Below are positions 25,951 to 39,784 of a stretch of DNA of 64,000 nt, one piece after another (positions within the stretch are counted from its first letter, which is position 1; the number at the start of each line of letters is the position of its first letter). The stretch covers positions 248,001 to 312,000 of the forward strand of contig NZ_JAMFKN010000003.1 of NCBI RefSeq assembly GCF_023487995.1. Direction: 5' to 3'. The position numbers were made by a program, and so were the translations under genes. Under the pieces are notes generated by a model. The model had not been told where the DNA came from. It was given only the letters and a program-made list of their open reading frames with translations, and made no database searches. This DNA is from Thermohalobaculum sediminis. GTDB taxonomy: Bacteria; Pseudomonadota; Alphaproteobacteria; Rhodobacterales; Rhodobacteraceae.

Positions 25951-26349
25951 TCAGGCGCCGAGTCGCTCTGCGATCGACCTGATGTCGTTGAGCCGGAGCG
26001 CCTCGAGCTGCGCCCGCTCGGCCGGAGCCTCTGCCGCCGCCGCCGCAAATGCCTCGATCTTCTCGTCGAGCCAGGACCTGGTCACCCTCTCGGCCTCGAC
26101 CGCTTCCTCGGCCAGCACCGAGACGGCGTCGGGCGAGATTTCGGCAAAACCGCCGGTCACGAAGTAGCTTTCCTCGCCCGCGCTGCCACGGACCGTAACG
26201 AAGCCCGGCCGCAGTGTTGTCAGGAACGGCGCGTGGTTGGGCATCGCCGTCATGTCGCCGGCCATACCGGGAACAGTCACTGACTCCGCCTCGGCCGAGG
26301 CGAGCTTGCGCTCGGGGCTCACCAGCTCGAATTTCATCATCTCTGCCAT
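25951..26349 (-). CDS. atpC: F1 ATP synthase epsilon subunit
   Basis: 132 aa from the ATG at 26349 (MAEMMKFELVSPERK); GGAG lies upstream, and the longer reading to 26415 starts in non-coding-like sequence. The beta-sandwich domain holds FELVSPERKLASAEAESVTVPG and TAMPNHAPFLTTLRPG; the C-terminal helical hairpin runs from about residue 85. The subunit is part of the central stalk and inhibits ATP hydrolysis. Last gene of atpHAGDC, about 114 bp after atpD. Confidence 0.95.
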   Translation of the reverse strand: MAEMMKFELVSPERKLASAEAESVTVPGMAGDMTAMPNHAPFLTTLRPGFVTVRGSAGEESYFVTGGFAEISPDAVSVLAEEAVEAERVTRSWLDEKIEAFAAAAAEAPAERAQLEALRLNDIRSIAERLGA

Positions 26350-26463
26350 CTGGTCACTCCCCCTCGACGGGGCTCCGGTCTCTGTGCCGCGCCCGTCACC
26401 CCGGCCCGCGGCCATGGCTGCCGGCCCGAACCTGACGGCCGGGCCGCACCGGTCATGGCCTCA

Positions 26464-28780
<2,317 letters not shown>

Positions 28781-28810
28781 CTGCCCAAGTCTCCTCCAGC
28801 CGCGGCAGGG

Positions 28811-30348
<1,538 letters not shown>

Positions 30349-30349
<1 letters not shown>

Positions 30350-30909
30350 CACCCGACCTCTTTCATGACATTCTGCAGGGAAGCGAGCTTCGAGCGGATC
30401 GACGTGTCGATCATCTTCGAGCCCACCTTCACGATAAGACCGCCGATGAGATCCTCATCGACCTTGACGTTCAGCTTGACCTCGCGGCCGGTCGCACCCT
30501 TCAGCGTCTCCGCGAGGTTCGCGAGCTGCGCGTCCGACAGCGCGCGTGCCGCCGTGACCTCGGCGGTCAGCTCGCCGCGATGCTCGGCCATCAGCGCGCG
30601 GAAGGTCGCGATCAGCTGCGGCAGGACGAACAGGCGGCGCTTCGAGGCCATCAGGCCGATCAGGTTGGCGGTGAGACCCGACAGGTCCAGCGCCTTGCCG
30701 ACCGCGGCCATGGCGCGGCTCTGGTCGTCGCGGGCGTAGATCGGGCTCGCGATAAGCGAGCGCAGGTCCTCGCTCGCCTCGAGTGCCTCGCCGAGCCGCG
30801 CGATGTCCGCCTCGGCCGCCTCGAGCGCCCCGCTCTCCTGCGCCAGCTCGAACAGCGCGGTCGCGTAGCGCCCGGCGATGCTGGCGGAAAGGGAGGATGT
30901 TTCCGACAC
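30349..30909 (-). CDS. atpH: F1 ATP synthase delta subunit
   Basis: 186 aa from a GTG at 30909, which has GGAAGG six nt upstream. The reading to 30972 would begin in promoter-proximal sequence and lacks homology-like content. Family marks: [20 protein letters not shown] at the N-terminus and [20 protein letters not shown] at the C-terminus. It is the stator cap linking F1 to Fo. First gene of an F1-only operon; Fo genes are not in the window, as usual in Rhodobacterales. Confidence 0.95.
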
Positions 30910-31069
30910 GGTCTGCCTTCCCGGTTGCGCCCGGCGCGGCGCCGGGACGCGCCTGCCGGACAAATCGATCATTGCACCGGGACGCGCCGGAACCGGCCCC
31001 CGGAGATGCGCCCGTCAGCTAGCACAGGGGTGGTGCGCATGCAACATCGCGCCGTGCCGGGCTGCGCGG

Positions 31070-31098
31070 GTTATTCAGGGGATTCGGATCTTTGTGAA
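31070..31098 (-). promoter_or_regulatory. Candidate sigma70 promoter for atpHAGDC
   Basis: On the minus strand, TTCACA (5 of 6), a 17-bp spacer and AATAAC (4 of 6), about 155 nt upstream of atpH. A second, weaker candidate (TTGCAT-N17-TAGCTG) lies closer to the gene. The 280-bp spacer has no other feature I can name. Confidence 0.45.
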
Positions 31099-31188
31099 GG
31101 GGGCACGGTCGGGCACGGGAACGGGCACATCGTCGCAGCGCCCGCCACGACGTGCGCCGGCCGGCGCGCGCGGGATGGCCGCAGCGAG

Positions 31189-31668
31189 TCAGGCGGCCCC
31201 GGCCCGGTCGATGCGGCACTGGAAGCAGCCGTTCCGCGCCGAGCGCACATGCACGAAGGTGATCGCCCCATCGTCCAGCAGGGCCGCCGCGCGCTCCGCG
31301 AGGGTAGCGGCGGGGACGACCGCGCCAGTGCCGTAGACGATGCGTTCGGCCGCGTCGTAGCCGCGCAGCATGTAGTCGGGGCTCGAGGTCAGGATCGGCG
31401 GCAGACCCTCGCCCTGCCAGGGCGCGCAGGGCTCGGCGCAGAGGAAGACCGGTCCGGTCTCGGCATAGGGCTGCCGGGCGCCGAAGGGCGAATGCGCGAG
31501 GATCAGCATCCCGGCGCCTTCGGGGATCATGCTCAGGCAATGCCGGCAGGGCGCCCCGGCACCGTCCGAGACGGCGCGCTCGGGCCGGTTGCCATGGGCG
31601 TCGAGGCCGCCCGCCTGCAAGGCGCGGACCAGCGCCGTGGGAATCGGGGTCACGCGAATCTCGGTCAT
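31189..31668 (-). CDS. DUF1203 family protein
   Basis: 159 aa from the ATG at 31668, with AGGAG 8 nt upstream. The family core is visible: CRHCLSMIPEGAGMLILAHS, RQPYAETGPVFLC, and YMLRGYDAAERIVYGTG. A CxxC near residue 41 and further cysteines (CAEPC, CFQC) may bind a metal. Function unknown; members are scattered in Proteobacteria. It is separated from priA by a hairpin. Confidence 0.88.
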   Translation of the reverse strand: MTEIRVTPIPTALVRALQAGGLDAHGNRPERAVSDGAGAPCRHCLSMIPEGAGMLILAHSPFGARQPYAETGPVFLCAEPCAPWQGEGLPPILTSSPDYMLRGYDAAERIVYGTGAVVPAATLAERAAALLDDGAITFVHVRSARNGCFQCRIDRAGAA

Positions 31669-31702
31669 CGTCGGGCTCCTGTGCCGGGTGTGCGGCCGAA
31701 GA

Positions 31703-31721
31703 TGCCGGCGCGGCGCCGGCA
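31703..31721 (-). terminator. Hairpin downstream of priA
   Basis: TGCCGGC and GCCGGCA form a perfect 7-bp stem with a 5-nt loop, about 50 nt after the priA stop. On the transcribed strand it is followed by TCTTCGG. Confidence 0.4.
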
Positions 31722-31770
31722 AGCCCACCCGGTTCTTGCGGCGCGGCGCAGGTTGGCCCCGCGCGGCGCC

Positions 31771-33969
31771 TCAGAGGAAGCTTTGCGGGTCGATGTCGAT
31801 GACCACGCGCACCGCGGCGGGCACCTTCACAGCCGCGACCCAGCCGCGGATCGCCTCCTGCAGCGCCGCGCCCTTGGGCGCCTTGACCAGAAGCCGCATC
31901 CGCACCCGGCCCCGCACCCGGGCGATGGGCGCGGGCGCGGGGCCGTAGACCTCGGCCCCCGCCCGCTCGACCAGGGGCGCGGCGCGGCCGAGCGCGCGCG
32001 CGACCTCGGTCACCCGCGCCTCGTCCTCGCCCGACACGATGACCCCCGCGAGGCGCCCGTAGGGCGGCATGCCCGACAGGTGCCGGATCTCGGCCTGGCT
32101 GCGCCAGAAAGCCTCGGCGTCGCCTGAAACGATCGCGCGCATCACCGGGTGGTCGGGGCTCGCAGTCTGGATCAGGGCGCGTCCGGCCCGTTCCGAGCGG
32201 CCTGCGCGGCCCGCCACCTGGTGCAGGATCTGGAAGGTGCGCTCGGCTGCCCGCAGGTCGCCCCCCATCAGCCCCATGTCGGCGTCGATCACGCCAACCA
32301 GCGTCAAGAGCGGGAAATTGTGCCCCTTCGCCACCATCTGGGTGCCGATCACGATGTCGGCATCGCCCGCCGCGATCGCCGCGAGGCGCGCCTTGACCGC
32401 CTCGGGCCCGGCGATCAGGTCGGAGGAGAGCACCTCGACCCGCGCGCCGGGGAACAGGTCGGCCGCCTCCTCGGCCAGCCGCTCGACGCCGGGCCCGCAG
32501 GCCGCCAGGCGGTCGTCGCGCCCGCAGCTCGGGCAGGACTGCGGCACGGGCTCGGTGTGGCCGCACTGGTGGCACATCAGCTCGGACCGGAAGCGGTGCG
32601 TCACCATCCACGCGTCGCAGTCCGGGCAGCCGAAGCGGTGGCCGCAGGCGCGGCACAGCGTCAGCGGCGCATAGCCCCTGCGGTTCAGGAAGAACAGCGC
32701 CTGCTCGCCGGCCGCGAGCCGGGCCCGCGTGGCCTCGGCCAGCCGCGTCGTGATCCAGCGGTCGCGCCCTGGCGCCTCGCTGCGCAGGTCCACCGTCTCG
32801 ATCGCCGGCAGCACGGCACGGCCAAAACGGTCGGGCAGGTCGATGCGGCGGTATTTCCCCGCCTCGGCATTGGCCCAGCTTTCCAGCGAGGGTGTGGCCG
32901 AGGCCAGCACCACCGCCGCGCCCTCGACCGAGGCCCTCAGCACACCCATGTCGCGGGCGTGGTAGAGCACCACGTCCTCCTGCTTGAACGAGGCTTCGTG
33001 CTCCTCGTCGATCACCACGAGGCCGAGATCGGCAAAGGGCAGGAACAGCGCCGAGCGAGCGCCAACGACGAGCCGCGCCTCGCCAGAGGCGGCCCCGTGC
33101 CAGACGCGGCGGCGCTCGGTCCCGGTCACGCCGTGGTGCCACTCGGCCGGCCGCGCGCCGAATCGCGCCTCGACGCGGGCGAGGAAGCCGGGCGTGAGCG
33201 CTACCTCGGGCAGCAGCACCAGCGCCTGGCGCCCGCGCGCGATGCATTCGGCCACCGACTCGAGATAGACCTCGGTCTTGCCCGAGCCGGTCACGCCCCT
33301 GAGCAGCGTGGCAGAGAACCCGCCCGCCGCGATGTCGGCGCGCAGCGCCTGCGCCGCCGCCGCCTGGTCGTCCGACAGATGCCCGCCGGGCGGCTGGCCG
33401 AACATCGGCGCGAAGGGTGGATCGGCGGGCACCGCCGATGCCGCCAGCGCGCCCATCGCCTCGAGCCCCTTGACGACGCCGCCCGAGACGCCCGCCAACC
33501 GCGCAAGTTCGACAGGCGCAAGGCCCGCGCCGCCCAGTTCCCCCAGCACCTCGATCACACGCGCGCGCGCCGGCGTGAGCCGCCCGGGCGGCGGCCCTGC
33601 GAGACGCAGCACCGTCCGCATTCGCGGCGGCTGGCCGAGATCGGGCACCCGCGTCGCCAGCCGCAGCATCATGCCGGGCGGCGTCATCGTGTAGTCCGCA
33701 GCGCGATCGAGGAATCGGCGCAGCCCCTCGCGCAACGGCGCCACCTCGAGTCGGGCCGCCACCGTCTTGAGCCGCGCCGGGGCGACGTCCCCCGCCCCCT
33801 CGCCCCAGACCACGCCCACGGCCCTGCGGGCGCCCAGCCCGACCTCGACGAATTCTCCGGGCTCGAGCGCCATTCCCTCGCCCACCAGGTAGTCGAGCGG
33901 GCCCGGGAAAGGCATGGGCAAAAGCACGCCGACGCGCGAACCGGGCCCGAATCGCCGCGCGCCGCTCAC
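31771..33969 (-). CDS. priA: Primosomal protein N' (PriA helicase)
   Basis: 732 aa from a GTG at 33969. An N-terminal DNA-binding domain is followed by a superfamily 2 helicase core with Walker A VTGSGKTEVYLES and the DEEH box (VVIDEEHEASFK). Zinc-binding cysteine pairs follow (CRACGHRFGCPDC, CHQCGHTEPVPQSCPSCG), then motifs V/VI in IGTQMVAKGHNFPLLTLVG and QVAGRAGRSERAG. It restarts collapsed replication forks. Divergent from the transaldolase-like gene. Confidence 0.97.
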   Translation of the reverse strand: MSGARRFGPGSRVGVLLPMPFPGPLDYLVGEGMALEPGEFVEVGLGARRAVGVVWGEGAGDVAPARLKTVAARLEVAPLREGLRRFLDRAADYTMTPPGMMLRLATRVPDLGQPPRMRTVLRLAGPPPGRLTPARARVIEVLGELGGAGLAPVELARLAGVSGGVVKGLEAMGALAASAVPADPPFAPMFGQPPGGHLSDDQAAAAQALRADIAAGGFSATLLRGVTGSGKTEVYLESVAECIARGRQALVLLPEVALTPGFLARVEARFGARPAEWHHGVTGTERRRVWHGAASGEARLVVGARSALFLPFADLGLVVIDEEHEASFKQEDVVLYHARDMGVLRASVEGAAVVLASATPSLESWANAEAGKYRRIDLPDRFGRAVLPAIETVDLRSEAPGRDRWITTRLAEATRARLAAGEQALFFLNRRGYAPLTLCRACGHRFGCPDCDAWMVTHRFRSELMCHQCGHTEPVPQSCPSCGRDDRLAACGPGVERLAEEAADLFPGARVEVLSSDLIAGPEAVKARLAAIAAGDADIVIGTQMVAKGHNFPLLTLVGVIDADMGLMGGDLRAAERTFQILHQVAGRAGRSERAGRALIQTASPDHPVMRAIVSGDAEAFWRSQAEIRHLSGMPPYGRLAGVIVSGEDEARVTEVARALGRAAPLVERAGAEVYGPAPAPIARVRGRVRMRLLVKAPKGAALQEAIRGWVAAVKVPAAVRVVIDIDPQSFL

Positions 33970-33994
33970 CGTGTCATGACCCCGGAATCGGGGG

Positions 33995-34024
33995 TTGGAC
34001 CGCCCCGCGCCCTTCGGCTAGATT
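33995..34024 (+). promoter_or_regulatory. Candidate sigma70 promoter for the transaldolase-DUF484-xerC run
   Basis: TTGGAC, an 18-bp spacer and TAGATT (4 of 6), with a predicted start about 68 nt before the ATG. It lies in the 129-bp divergent spacer to priA. Confidence 0.35.
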
Positions 34025-34098
34025 GCCGCCCGACACCGACCCCCGCAGGGCGGTGATGCCGGCAGGCTGCCCCCCGGGACCGCAGAGGACGAACCCCA

Positions 34099-34755
34099 AT
34101 GAAATTCTTCATCGACACGGCCGAGATCGACGAGATTCGCGATCTGGCCGCCACCGGCATGGTCGACGGCGTGACCACCAACCCCTCGCTGATCGCCAAG
34201 TCGGGCCGCAACATCCTCGAGGTCACGAAGGAGATCTGCGAGATCGTCCCCGGCCCCGTCTCGGCCGAGGTGACCGCGACCGAGGCATCCGCCATGATCG
34301 AGGAAGGCCGCTTCCTCGCCGGGATCGCGCCCAACATCGCGGTCAAGGTGCCGCTGACCTGGGACGGGCTCAGGGCGTGCAAGGCGCTGTCGGATGACGG
34401 GCACATGGTCAACGTGACGCTCTGCTTCTCGGCCAATCAGGCGCTGCTGGCGGCGAAGGCGGGGGCAACCTTCATCTCACCCTTCCTCGGGAGGCTCGAC
34501 GACATCAATCTCGACGGGATGGAGCTGATCGCGGACATCCGGCAGATCTACGACAACTACGACTTCAAGACCCAGATCCTTGCTGCCTCGATCCGCACGG
34601 TGAACCACGTGGCCGAAGCCGCCAAGATCGGCGCCGACGTGGCGACCATCCCGCCCGCCGTGCTGAAGAAGCTCGCCGACCACCCGCTTACCGACAAGGG
34701 GCTCGCGGCCTTTCTGGCAGACTGGGCCAGGACCGGCCAGTCGATTCTCAAGTGA
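34099..34755 (+). CDS. Transaldolase / fructose-6-phosphate aldolase, small type
   Basis: 218 aa TIM-barrel enzyme of the short TalC/FSA subfamily. The N-terminus [17 protein letters not shown] and [14 protein letters not shown] are typical. The Schiff-base lysine is K83 in [13 protein letters not shown]. Members transfer or cleave a dihydroxyacetone unit; in Rhodobacterales it is annotated as transaldolase of the pentose phosphate pathway. It starts a run with DUF484 and xerC genes. Confidence 0.94.
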   Translation: MKFFIDTAEIDEIRDLAATGMVDGVTTNPSLIAKSGRNILEVTKEICEIVPGPVSAEVTATEASAMIEEGRFLAGIAPNIAVKVPLTWDGLRACKALSDDGHMVNVTLCFSANQALLAAKAGATFISPFLGRLDDINLDGMELIADIRQIYDNYDFKTQILAASIRTVNHVAEAAKIGADVATIPPAVLKKLADHPLTDKGLAAFLADWARTGQSILK

Positions 34756-34768
34756 CGGGCGCGCGCAG

Positions 34769-35533
34769 ATGAAGCTCCAGGACCCCTCGGCCACCGGCAG
34801 CGCGGCGGGCGCGGTCGTGCTCGACGCCGAGGAACGCGACCTGATCCGCTCGCTGATCCTCGCCGACCCCGAGCTGGTGCTGTCGGACGACCAGGTGATG
34901 CGGGCGCTGATCCGCGCGACGGGCCCGCTCGACCGCAACGTGGTCGACCTGCGCGACAAGCTGGTCGAGCGGCTCGAGCAGCGGCTCTCCAAGCTCGTCC
35001 ATGCCAACCGCTCGGTGATCGCCGCGGCCTACGAGAACGTCGCCTCGACCCAGCAGGTGCACCGCGCGGTCACGCAGCTTCTCGAGGCCCGCGATCTCGA
35101 CGACTTCCTGCGGCGGCTGACGCAGGACGTGCCGCGCATGGTGTCGATCGACGCGGTGCGGCTCTGCCTCGAGGCGGATGTCGACGACATCCGCCCGGCG
35201 GCAGGCGTGGCGGGCGATCTTGGCGGGCGCGTGCTCGCGCTGCCGATCGGCATGGTCGAGACCTATCTCACGCTCCACCCCGACGCGCGGGCCGGGCGCA
35301 TCGTGCTGCGCGAGGCGAGCGAGGAGTCGGACCTGCTGTTCGGGTTCGAGCGCGTGGCCTCCGAGGCCCTGCTTCGGCTCGATCTCGACGGCGCGGCGGG
35401 GCTGCTGGCGCTCGGCTCGACCGATCCCGACCGCTTCACGCCCGAACAGGGCACCGACCTGCTCGAGTTCTTCGCAGGCGCGGTGGCGCGGCTGGCGCTC
35501 GCGCATCTCTCGCGGCTCGATCCGGGGGCGTGA
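34769..35533 (+). CDS. DUF484 family protein
   Basis: 254 aa. A helical N-terminal part (about 20-80, DPELVLSDDQVMRALI, then VDLRDKLVERLEQRL) precedes a GAF-like domain (about 95-245). The family is regularly encoded just upstream of xerC, as here (36 bp). Its biochemical role is unknown, but the linkage suggests a part in chromosome dimer resolution or signal input to it. Confidence 0.92.
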   Translation: MKLQDPSATGSAAGAVVLDAEERDLIRSLILADPELVLSDDQVMRALIRATGPLDRNVVDLRDKLVERLEQRLSKLVHANRSVIAAAYENVASTQQVHRAVTQLLEARDLDDFLRRLTQDVPRMVSIDAVRLCLEADVDDIRPAAGVAGDLGGRVLALPIGMVETYLTLHPDARAGRIVLREASEESDLLFGFERVASEALLRLDLDGAAGLLALGSTDPDRFTPEQGTDLLEFFAGAVARLALAHLSRLDPGA

Positions 35534-35569
35534 CATGGCGCCCGCCCGCCCGGACGCGGCCAGCCGCCG

Positions 35570-36493
35570 ATGAGCGAGCCGTCCGAGGGCGCGGGCGATC
35601 TTCTGGCCCGGTGGCTCGCGCAACTCTCGGCCGTGCGCAGGGCGAGCCCCAAGACCGTCGAGGCCTATGGGCGCGACCTGCGCGCCTTCCTTGGCTTCAT
35701 GGGCGCCCATACCGGCGGCGGCATGGGCAGGACGGCGCTGGGCGGGCTCACGGTCTCGGACTTTCGGGCCTGGATGGCGGCCGAGCGCGGCCGGGGCGTC
35801 GGCCCGCGCACGCTGGGCCGCAAGCTCGCGGCGGTGCGCAGCTTCTACCGCTGGCTCGCCCTGGCCGAGGGCGTGGACTGCCCGGCGCTCCTGACCCTGC
35901 GCACGCCCCGGAGCCCGCGCCGCCTGCCGCGCCCGGTCGCGGCCCAGGACGCCCGCGCCATTCTCGCCGCCGTCTCGGCACATGCCGAGCCGTGGATCGC
36001 CGCGCGCGACCAGGCGGCGCTCACGCTGATCTGGGGCTCGGGGCTAAGAATCTCGGAGGCGCTGGGACTGAGGCAGCGCGACGCGCCGCTGGGGCAGTCG
36101 GTGCGCGTCACCGGCAAGGGCGGCAAGGAGCGCGAGGTGCCCGTCCTGCCGGTCGCACGCGCGGCGGTCGAGCAGTATCGCGCGCTCTGCCCCTTCGCGC
36201 CGGGGCGCGATGCGGCGCTGTTCCTGGGCGCGCGCGGCGGGCCTCTCAACCCGCGCCTCCTGCAGGGTGCGATGGCGACCGCGCGCATGGCGCTGGGCCT
36301 TCCCGCCTCAGCCACGCCGCATGCCCTTCGCCATGCCTTCGCCACGCAGCTTCTGGCAGCGGGGGGCGACCTCAGGGCGGTGCAGGAGTTGCTGGGCCAT
36401 GCCTCGCTCGCGACCACGCAGGTCTACACGGGCGTCGACGAGGCCCGGCTGATGGAGGTCTATGCCCGCACCCACCCGAAGGCGCGCGGCTGA
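35570..36493 (+). CDS. xerC: Tyrosine recombinase XerC
   Basis: 307 aa. An N-terminal SAM-like core-binding domain (about 10-105) is followed by the catalytic domain. The full catalytic set is present: R160 (GSGLRISEAL), K183, H251 and R254 (HALRHAF), H277 (LGHASL) and nucleophile Y286 (TTQVYTG). With XerD it resolves chromosome dimers at dif. It sits in a house-keeping context, not next to an integrated element, so a phage integrase is unlikely. Confidence 0.93.
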   Translation: MSEPSEGAGDLLARWLAQLSAVRRASPKTVEAYGRDLRAFLGFMGAHTGGGMGRTALGGLTVSDFRAWMAAERGRGVGPRTLGRKLAAVRSFYRWLALAEGVDCPALLTLRTPRSPRRLPRPVAAQDARAILAAVSAHAEPWIAARDQAALTLIWGSGLRISEALGLRQRDAPLGQSVRVTGKGGKEREVPVLPVARAAVEQYRALCPFAPGRDAALFLGARGGPLNPRLLQGAMATARMALGLPASATPHALRHAFATQLLAAGGDLRAVQELLGHASLATTQVYTGVDEARLMEVYARTHPKARG

Positions 36494-36563
36494 GACCCGC
36501 CGCGCACCTTGGCGTGGCCCGCGTCCGCGATACCTCCACCCGAGACAACAGCGGCAGGCAGCG

Positions 36564-37217
36564 GTGCTGACGGTTCGATTCCTCGCCAAGTCCTATCCCA
36601 CGCCGCAAGGGCCGCTCGAGGTGCTGCGGGGCGTCGATCTCGACGTTGCGGCCGGCGAATGCGTCGCGCTGACGGGCGAGTCGGGCTCGGGCAAGAGCAC
36701 GCTCCTGCACCTGATCGCCGGGCTCGACGCGGCCGATGCCGGCGAGATCACCATCGGGGGCACGCGCCTGCGCGGCCTCGACGACCGCGGGCGGGCGCGG
36801 CTGAGGCGCGACCTGATCGGCCTCGTCTTTCAACAGTTCAACCTCATCCCCAGCCTGCGCGTCGGCGCGAACCTCGCCTTCCAGGCGCGGATCGCCGGGC
36901 GCCACGACCCCGATTGGGAACTGCGGATGGCCCGCCGCCTGGGCATCGAGGGGCTTCTGGGGCGCTATCCGGACCAGATCTCGGGCGGCCAGCAACAGCG
37001 CGTCGCGATCGGCCGGGCGCTGGCCGCGCGCCCGCCGCTGATCCTCGCGGACGAGCCCACCGGCAATCTCGACGAGGCGACGTCCGAGGAGGTGGTGGCG
37101 GTGATTCGCGACCTCGTGCGCGAGAGCGGGGCGGCCTGCCTGATGGTGACACATTCGACCCATCTCGCGGGGCTGCTGGACCGGCGGCTTCACCTGACCG
37201 CGGGGCGCATCGCATGA
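36564..37217 (+). CDS. ABC transporter ATP-binding protein, LolD/AttE-like
   Basis: 217 aa from a GTG at 36564; the frame is open further left, but those residues are Arg-rich filler. Walker A is GESGSGKS (38-45), the Q-loop is in [11 protein letters not shown], the signature is ISGGQQQR and Walker B reads [12 protein letters not shown]. This is the MacB/LolD type that pairs with FtsX-like permeases and works by mechanotransmission rather than transport through a channel. It overlaps the permease gene (ATGA). Confidence 0.92.
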   Translation: MLTVRFLAKSYPTPQGPLEVLRGVDLDVAAGECVALTGESGSGKSTLLHLIAGLDAADAGEITIGGTRLRGLDDRGRARLRRDLIGLVFQQFNLIPSLRVGANLAFQARIAGRHDPDWELRMARRLGIEGLLGRYPDQISGGQQQRVAIGRALAARPPLILADEPTGNLDEATSEEVVAVIRDLVRESGAACLMVTHSTHLAGLLDRRLHLTAGRIA

Positions 37218-39784
37218 CCGGGCGCGAGGCGCCCCGGACCGGGCCGCCGGGGGCATCGAGCCCCCGCCGCCCCGGCGGCGGCACGGCGCCGCGGCGCAGT
37301 CCCGGCCGTCTCGCCGGATGGCTATGGGTTCTCGGCGTCCTCCTCAGCCATTGGCGCCGCCGGCCGGGCCAGCTTGCCACGCTGCTCCTCGGCCTCGCGA
37401 TCGCCACGGCGCTCTGGTCGGGCGTCGAGGCGCTGAACGAGCAGGCCCGCGCGTCCTACGACCGCGCGGCGCGCGCCTTCCAGGGCGCCGGCATGCCCGC
37501 CCTGGTGGCGGCGGAGGGCGGCGATCTCGACGAGGCGCTGTTCGGCCCGATGCGCCGCGCCGGCTGGCAGGTCTCGCCGGTCATCGAGGGCCGCATCCGC
37601 ATCGGCGGCGCGCCCTTCCGGCTCATCGGCATCGAGCCGGTCAGCCTGCCGCCCGAGGCCGGGCTGAGCGCCCTTGGCGGCGGCGAAGCACGCGGGCAGG
37701 GCTTCACCGATTTCGTCCTTCCCCCCGGCCGCACACTGGCGGCCCCCGAAACGCTCCAGCGCCTCGGCCTCGCCGAGGGCGCGGTCGTCGCGACCGACGA
37801 CGGACGCCGCCTGCCGCCGCTCGCGCGGTCGGGCGAGATCGCGCCGGGGCTGCTCGCAACCGATATCGGCTTCGCGCAGTCGGTTTTGGGGCGCGAGGGC
37901 CGGGTCTCGCGCTTCCTCCTCGGCGAGGGCGAGGGCGCGCCGCTCGAGGGCGTGACCGCAACGCCGCTCAGCCGCGTCGCCCCCGAGCCGGGGCGCGCGG
38001 ACGATATGCAGCGCCTGACCGAGAGCTTCCACCTCAACCTCACGGCCTTCGGGCTGCTCGCCTTCATGGTCGGGCTCTTCATCGTCCATTCCGCCATCGG
38101 CCTCGCGGTCGAGCAGCGCCTCGCTATGTTCCGGACGCTGCGCGCCTGCGGTGTGTCCGCGCTGGGCCTGACCGGCGCGCTGCTGGCCGAGCTCATGACC
38201 CTCGCGGCGGTGGCGGGGCTGGCCGGGGTCGCCGCCGGCTGGCTGATCGCCCTGGCGCTGCTGCCCGATGTCGCGGCGACGCTGCGCGGCCTCTATGGCG
38301 CCGAGGTGTCGGGCGTGCTCGCGCTGGGCGCGGTCTGGTGGCTTTCGGGGCTAGCGATCAGCCTCGCGGGAGCGCTGGCCGCCGCGGCGGCCGGGCTTCT
38401 CCGCGTACATCGCCTGCCGGTGCTGGAAAGCGCCGCGCCGCGGGCCTGGGAGGCGGCGAGCCGGCGGCGCATCGCCCGGCTCGGTCTCGCCGCGCTGGGC
38501 CTGATCGCGCTTGCCGCCGCCCTCGCCGCCAGCGCCGAAGGGCTCGAGACCGCATTCGCGGCGATGGGCTGCCTGCTGCTGGGCGCGGCTCTTGCGCTGC
38601 CGGCCGTCATCGGTCGCGCGCTGATCGCGGCTGAGGCGGTGGCGCGGCGGCCGGTCGTCCAGTGGTTCTGGGCCGACACCCGCCAGCAGCTTCCGGCGCT
38701 TTCGCTCGCGCTGATGGCGCTGCTGCTCGCGCTGGGCGTGAACATCGGGGTGGGCACCATGGTCGGCAGCTTCCGAACGGCCTTCACCGGCTGGCTCGAC
38801 GGGCGGCTCGCGGCCGAGGCCTATGTCCGGCCCGCCTCGGGGGCCGAGGCCGCGCGCGTCATCGCCTGGCTCGCCGCCCGCCCCGAGGTGACGGCCGTCC
38901 TGCCGAGCCGCGCCGAGGAGACCCGCATCGCCGGCTGGCCGGTTGAACTGCAGGGCTTCACCCCGCACGCCACCTATCGCGAGCGCTGGCCGACCCTCGC
39001 GGTCGTGCCCGGCGGCTGGGACGCGGTCGCGTCAGGCACTGCCGCGCTGGTCAGCGAGCAGCTGGCGCGGCGCGCCGGCCTTCGCATCGGCGACGCGGTG
39101 AGCGTGCCGACACCGACCGGGGACTGGCATCTCGATGTCGCGGGGATCTATCCCGACTACGGCAACCCGAAGGGCCAGGTCCGCGTCGCGCTCGGGGCCT
39201 TCGAGGCGCGCTGGCCGGAAGGGGCGCCGAACTCGATGGGCATCCGGGCGGATCCAGCGGCCGTGCCCGCCCTGCTTTCGGCGCTTGCCGCTGAGACGGG
39301 GATGGAGCCCGCCAACATGGTCGACCAGGCGGCGCTCAAACGCGAATCGACCGCGATCTTCGAACGTACCTTCACGGTGACGGCGGCGCTCAACACGCTG
39401 ACGCTGGGTGTGGCGGGGGTGGCGCTCATGGCCTCGCTGATGACGCTTGCCGCCCATCGCCTGCCGCAGCTTGCGCCGCTGTGGGCGCTAGGCCTCACGC
39501 GGCGCAGGCTCGCGCTGATCGAGATCCTGCGGATACTGGCGCTGGCCGCATTGACGGCGCTCGTCGCCATCCCGCTCGGCCTCGCGGTGGCCTGGCTCCT
39601 CGTCGCCGTGGTCAACGTCGCGGCCTTCGGCTGGCGGCTGCCGCTGCACGTCTTCCCCGCCGACTGGGCGGCTCTGGCGGCGCTCTCGCTCGCCGCGGCG
39701 CTCGTGGCATCGCTGTCGCCGGTGCTCAGGCTTGCCCGCACGCCGCCGGCCCGGCTTCTGCGGATCTTTGCCGATGAACGCTGA
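37214..39784 (+). CDS. ABC transporter permease with two FtsX-like modules, AttF/AttG-like fusion
   Basis: 856 aa from the ATG at 37214. It carries two permease modules, each with a periplasmic domain. The first membrane helix is near residues 43-63. A cluster of helices around 275-425 ends the first module and a further set runs to about 540. Then come a second periplasmic region and three to four C-terminal helices. This is the layout of long permeases made by duplication or fusion. The last bases overlap the downstream gene by 11 bp, so all three genes form one coupled unit. Substrate unknown; lipid or lipoprotein handling is likely for the class. Confidence 0.9.
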   Translation: MTGREAPRTGPPGASSPRRPGGGTAPRRSPGRLAGWLWVLGVLLSHWRRRPGQLATLLLGLAIATALWSGVEALNEQARASYDRAARAFQGAGMPALVAAEGGDLDEALFGPMRRAGWQVSPVIEGRIRIGGAPFRLIGIEPVSLPPEAGLSALGGGEARGQGFTDFVLPPGRTLAAPETLQRLGLAEGAVVATDDGRRLPPLARSGEIAPGLLATDIGFAQSVLGREGRVSRFLLGEGEGAPLEGVTATPLSRVAPEPGRADDMQRLTESFHLNLTAFGLLAFMVGLFIVHSAIGLAVEQRLAMFRTLRACGVSALGLTGALLAELMTLAAVAGLAGVAAGWLIALALLPDVAATLRGLYGAEVSGVLALGAVWWLSGLAISLAGALAAAAAGLLRVHRLPVLESAAPRAWEAASRRRIARLGLAALGLIALAAALAASAEGLETAFAAMGCLLLGAALALPAVIGRALIAAEAVARRPVVQWFWADTRQQLPALSLALMALLLALGVNIGVGTMVGSFRTAFTGWLDGRLAAEAYVRPASGAEAARVIAWLAARPEVTAVLPSRAEETRIAGWPVELQGFTPHATYRERWPTLAVVPGGWDAVASGTAALVSEQLARRAGLRIGDAVSVPTPTGDWHLDVAGIYPDYGNPKGQVRVALGAFEARWPEGAPNSMGIRADPAAVPALLSALAAETGMEPANMVDQAALKRESTAIFERTFTVTAALNTLTLGVAGVALMASLMTLAAHRLPQLAPLWALGLTRRRLALIEILRILALAALTALVAIPLGLAVAWLLVAVVNVAAFGWRLPLHVFPADWAALAALSLAAALVASLSPVLRLARTPPARLLRIFADER

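Noticed and set aside
35570-36493. Tyrosine recombinase as a sign of an integrated element
   Set aside because: It is preceded by a DUF484 gene in the standard house-keeping arrangement and no att repeats, tRNA or phage genes adjoin, so it is called xerC.
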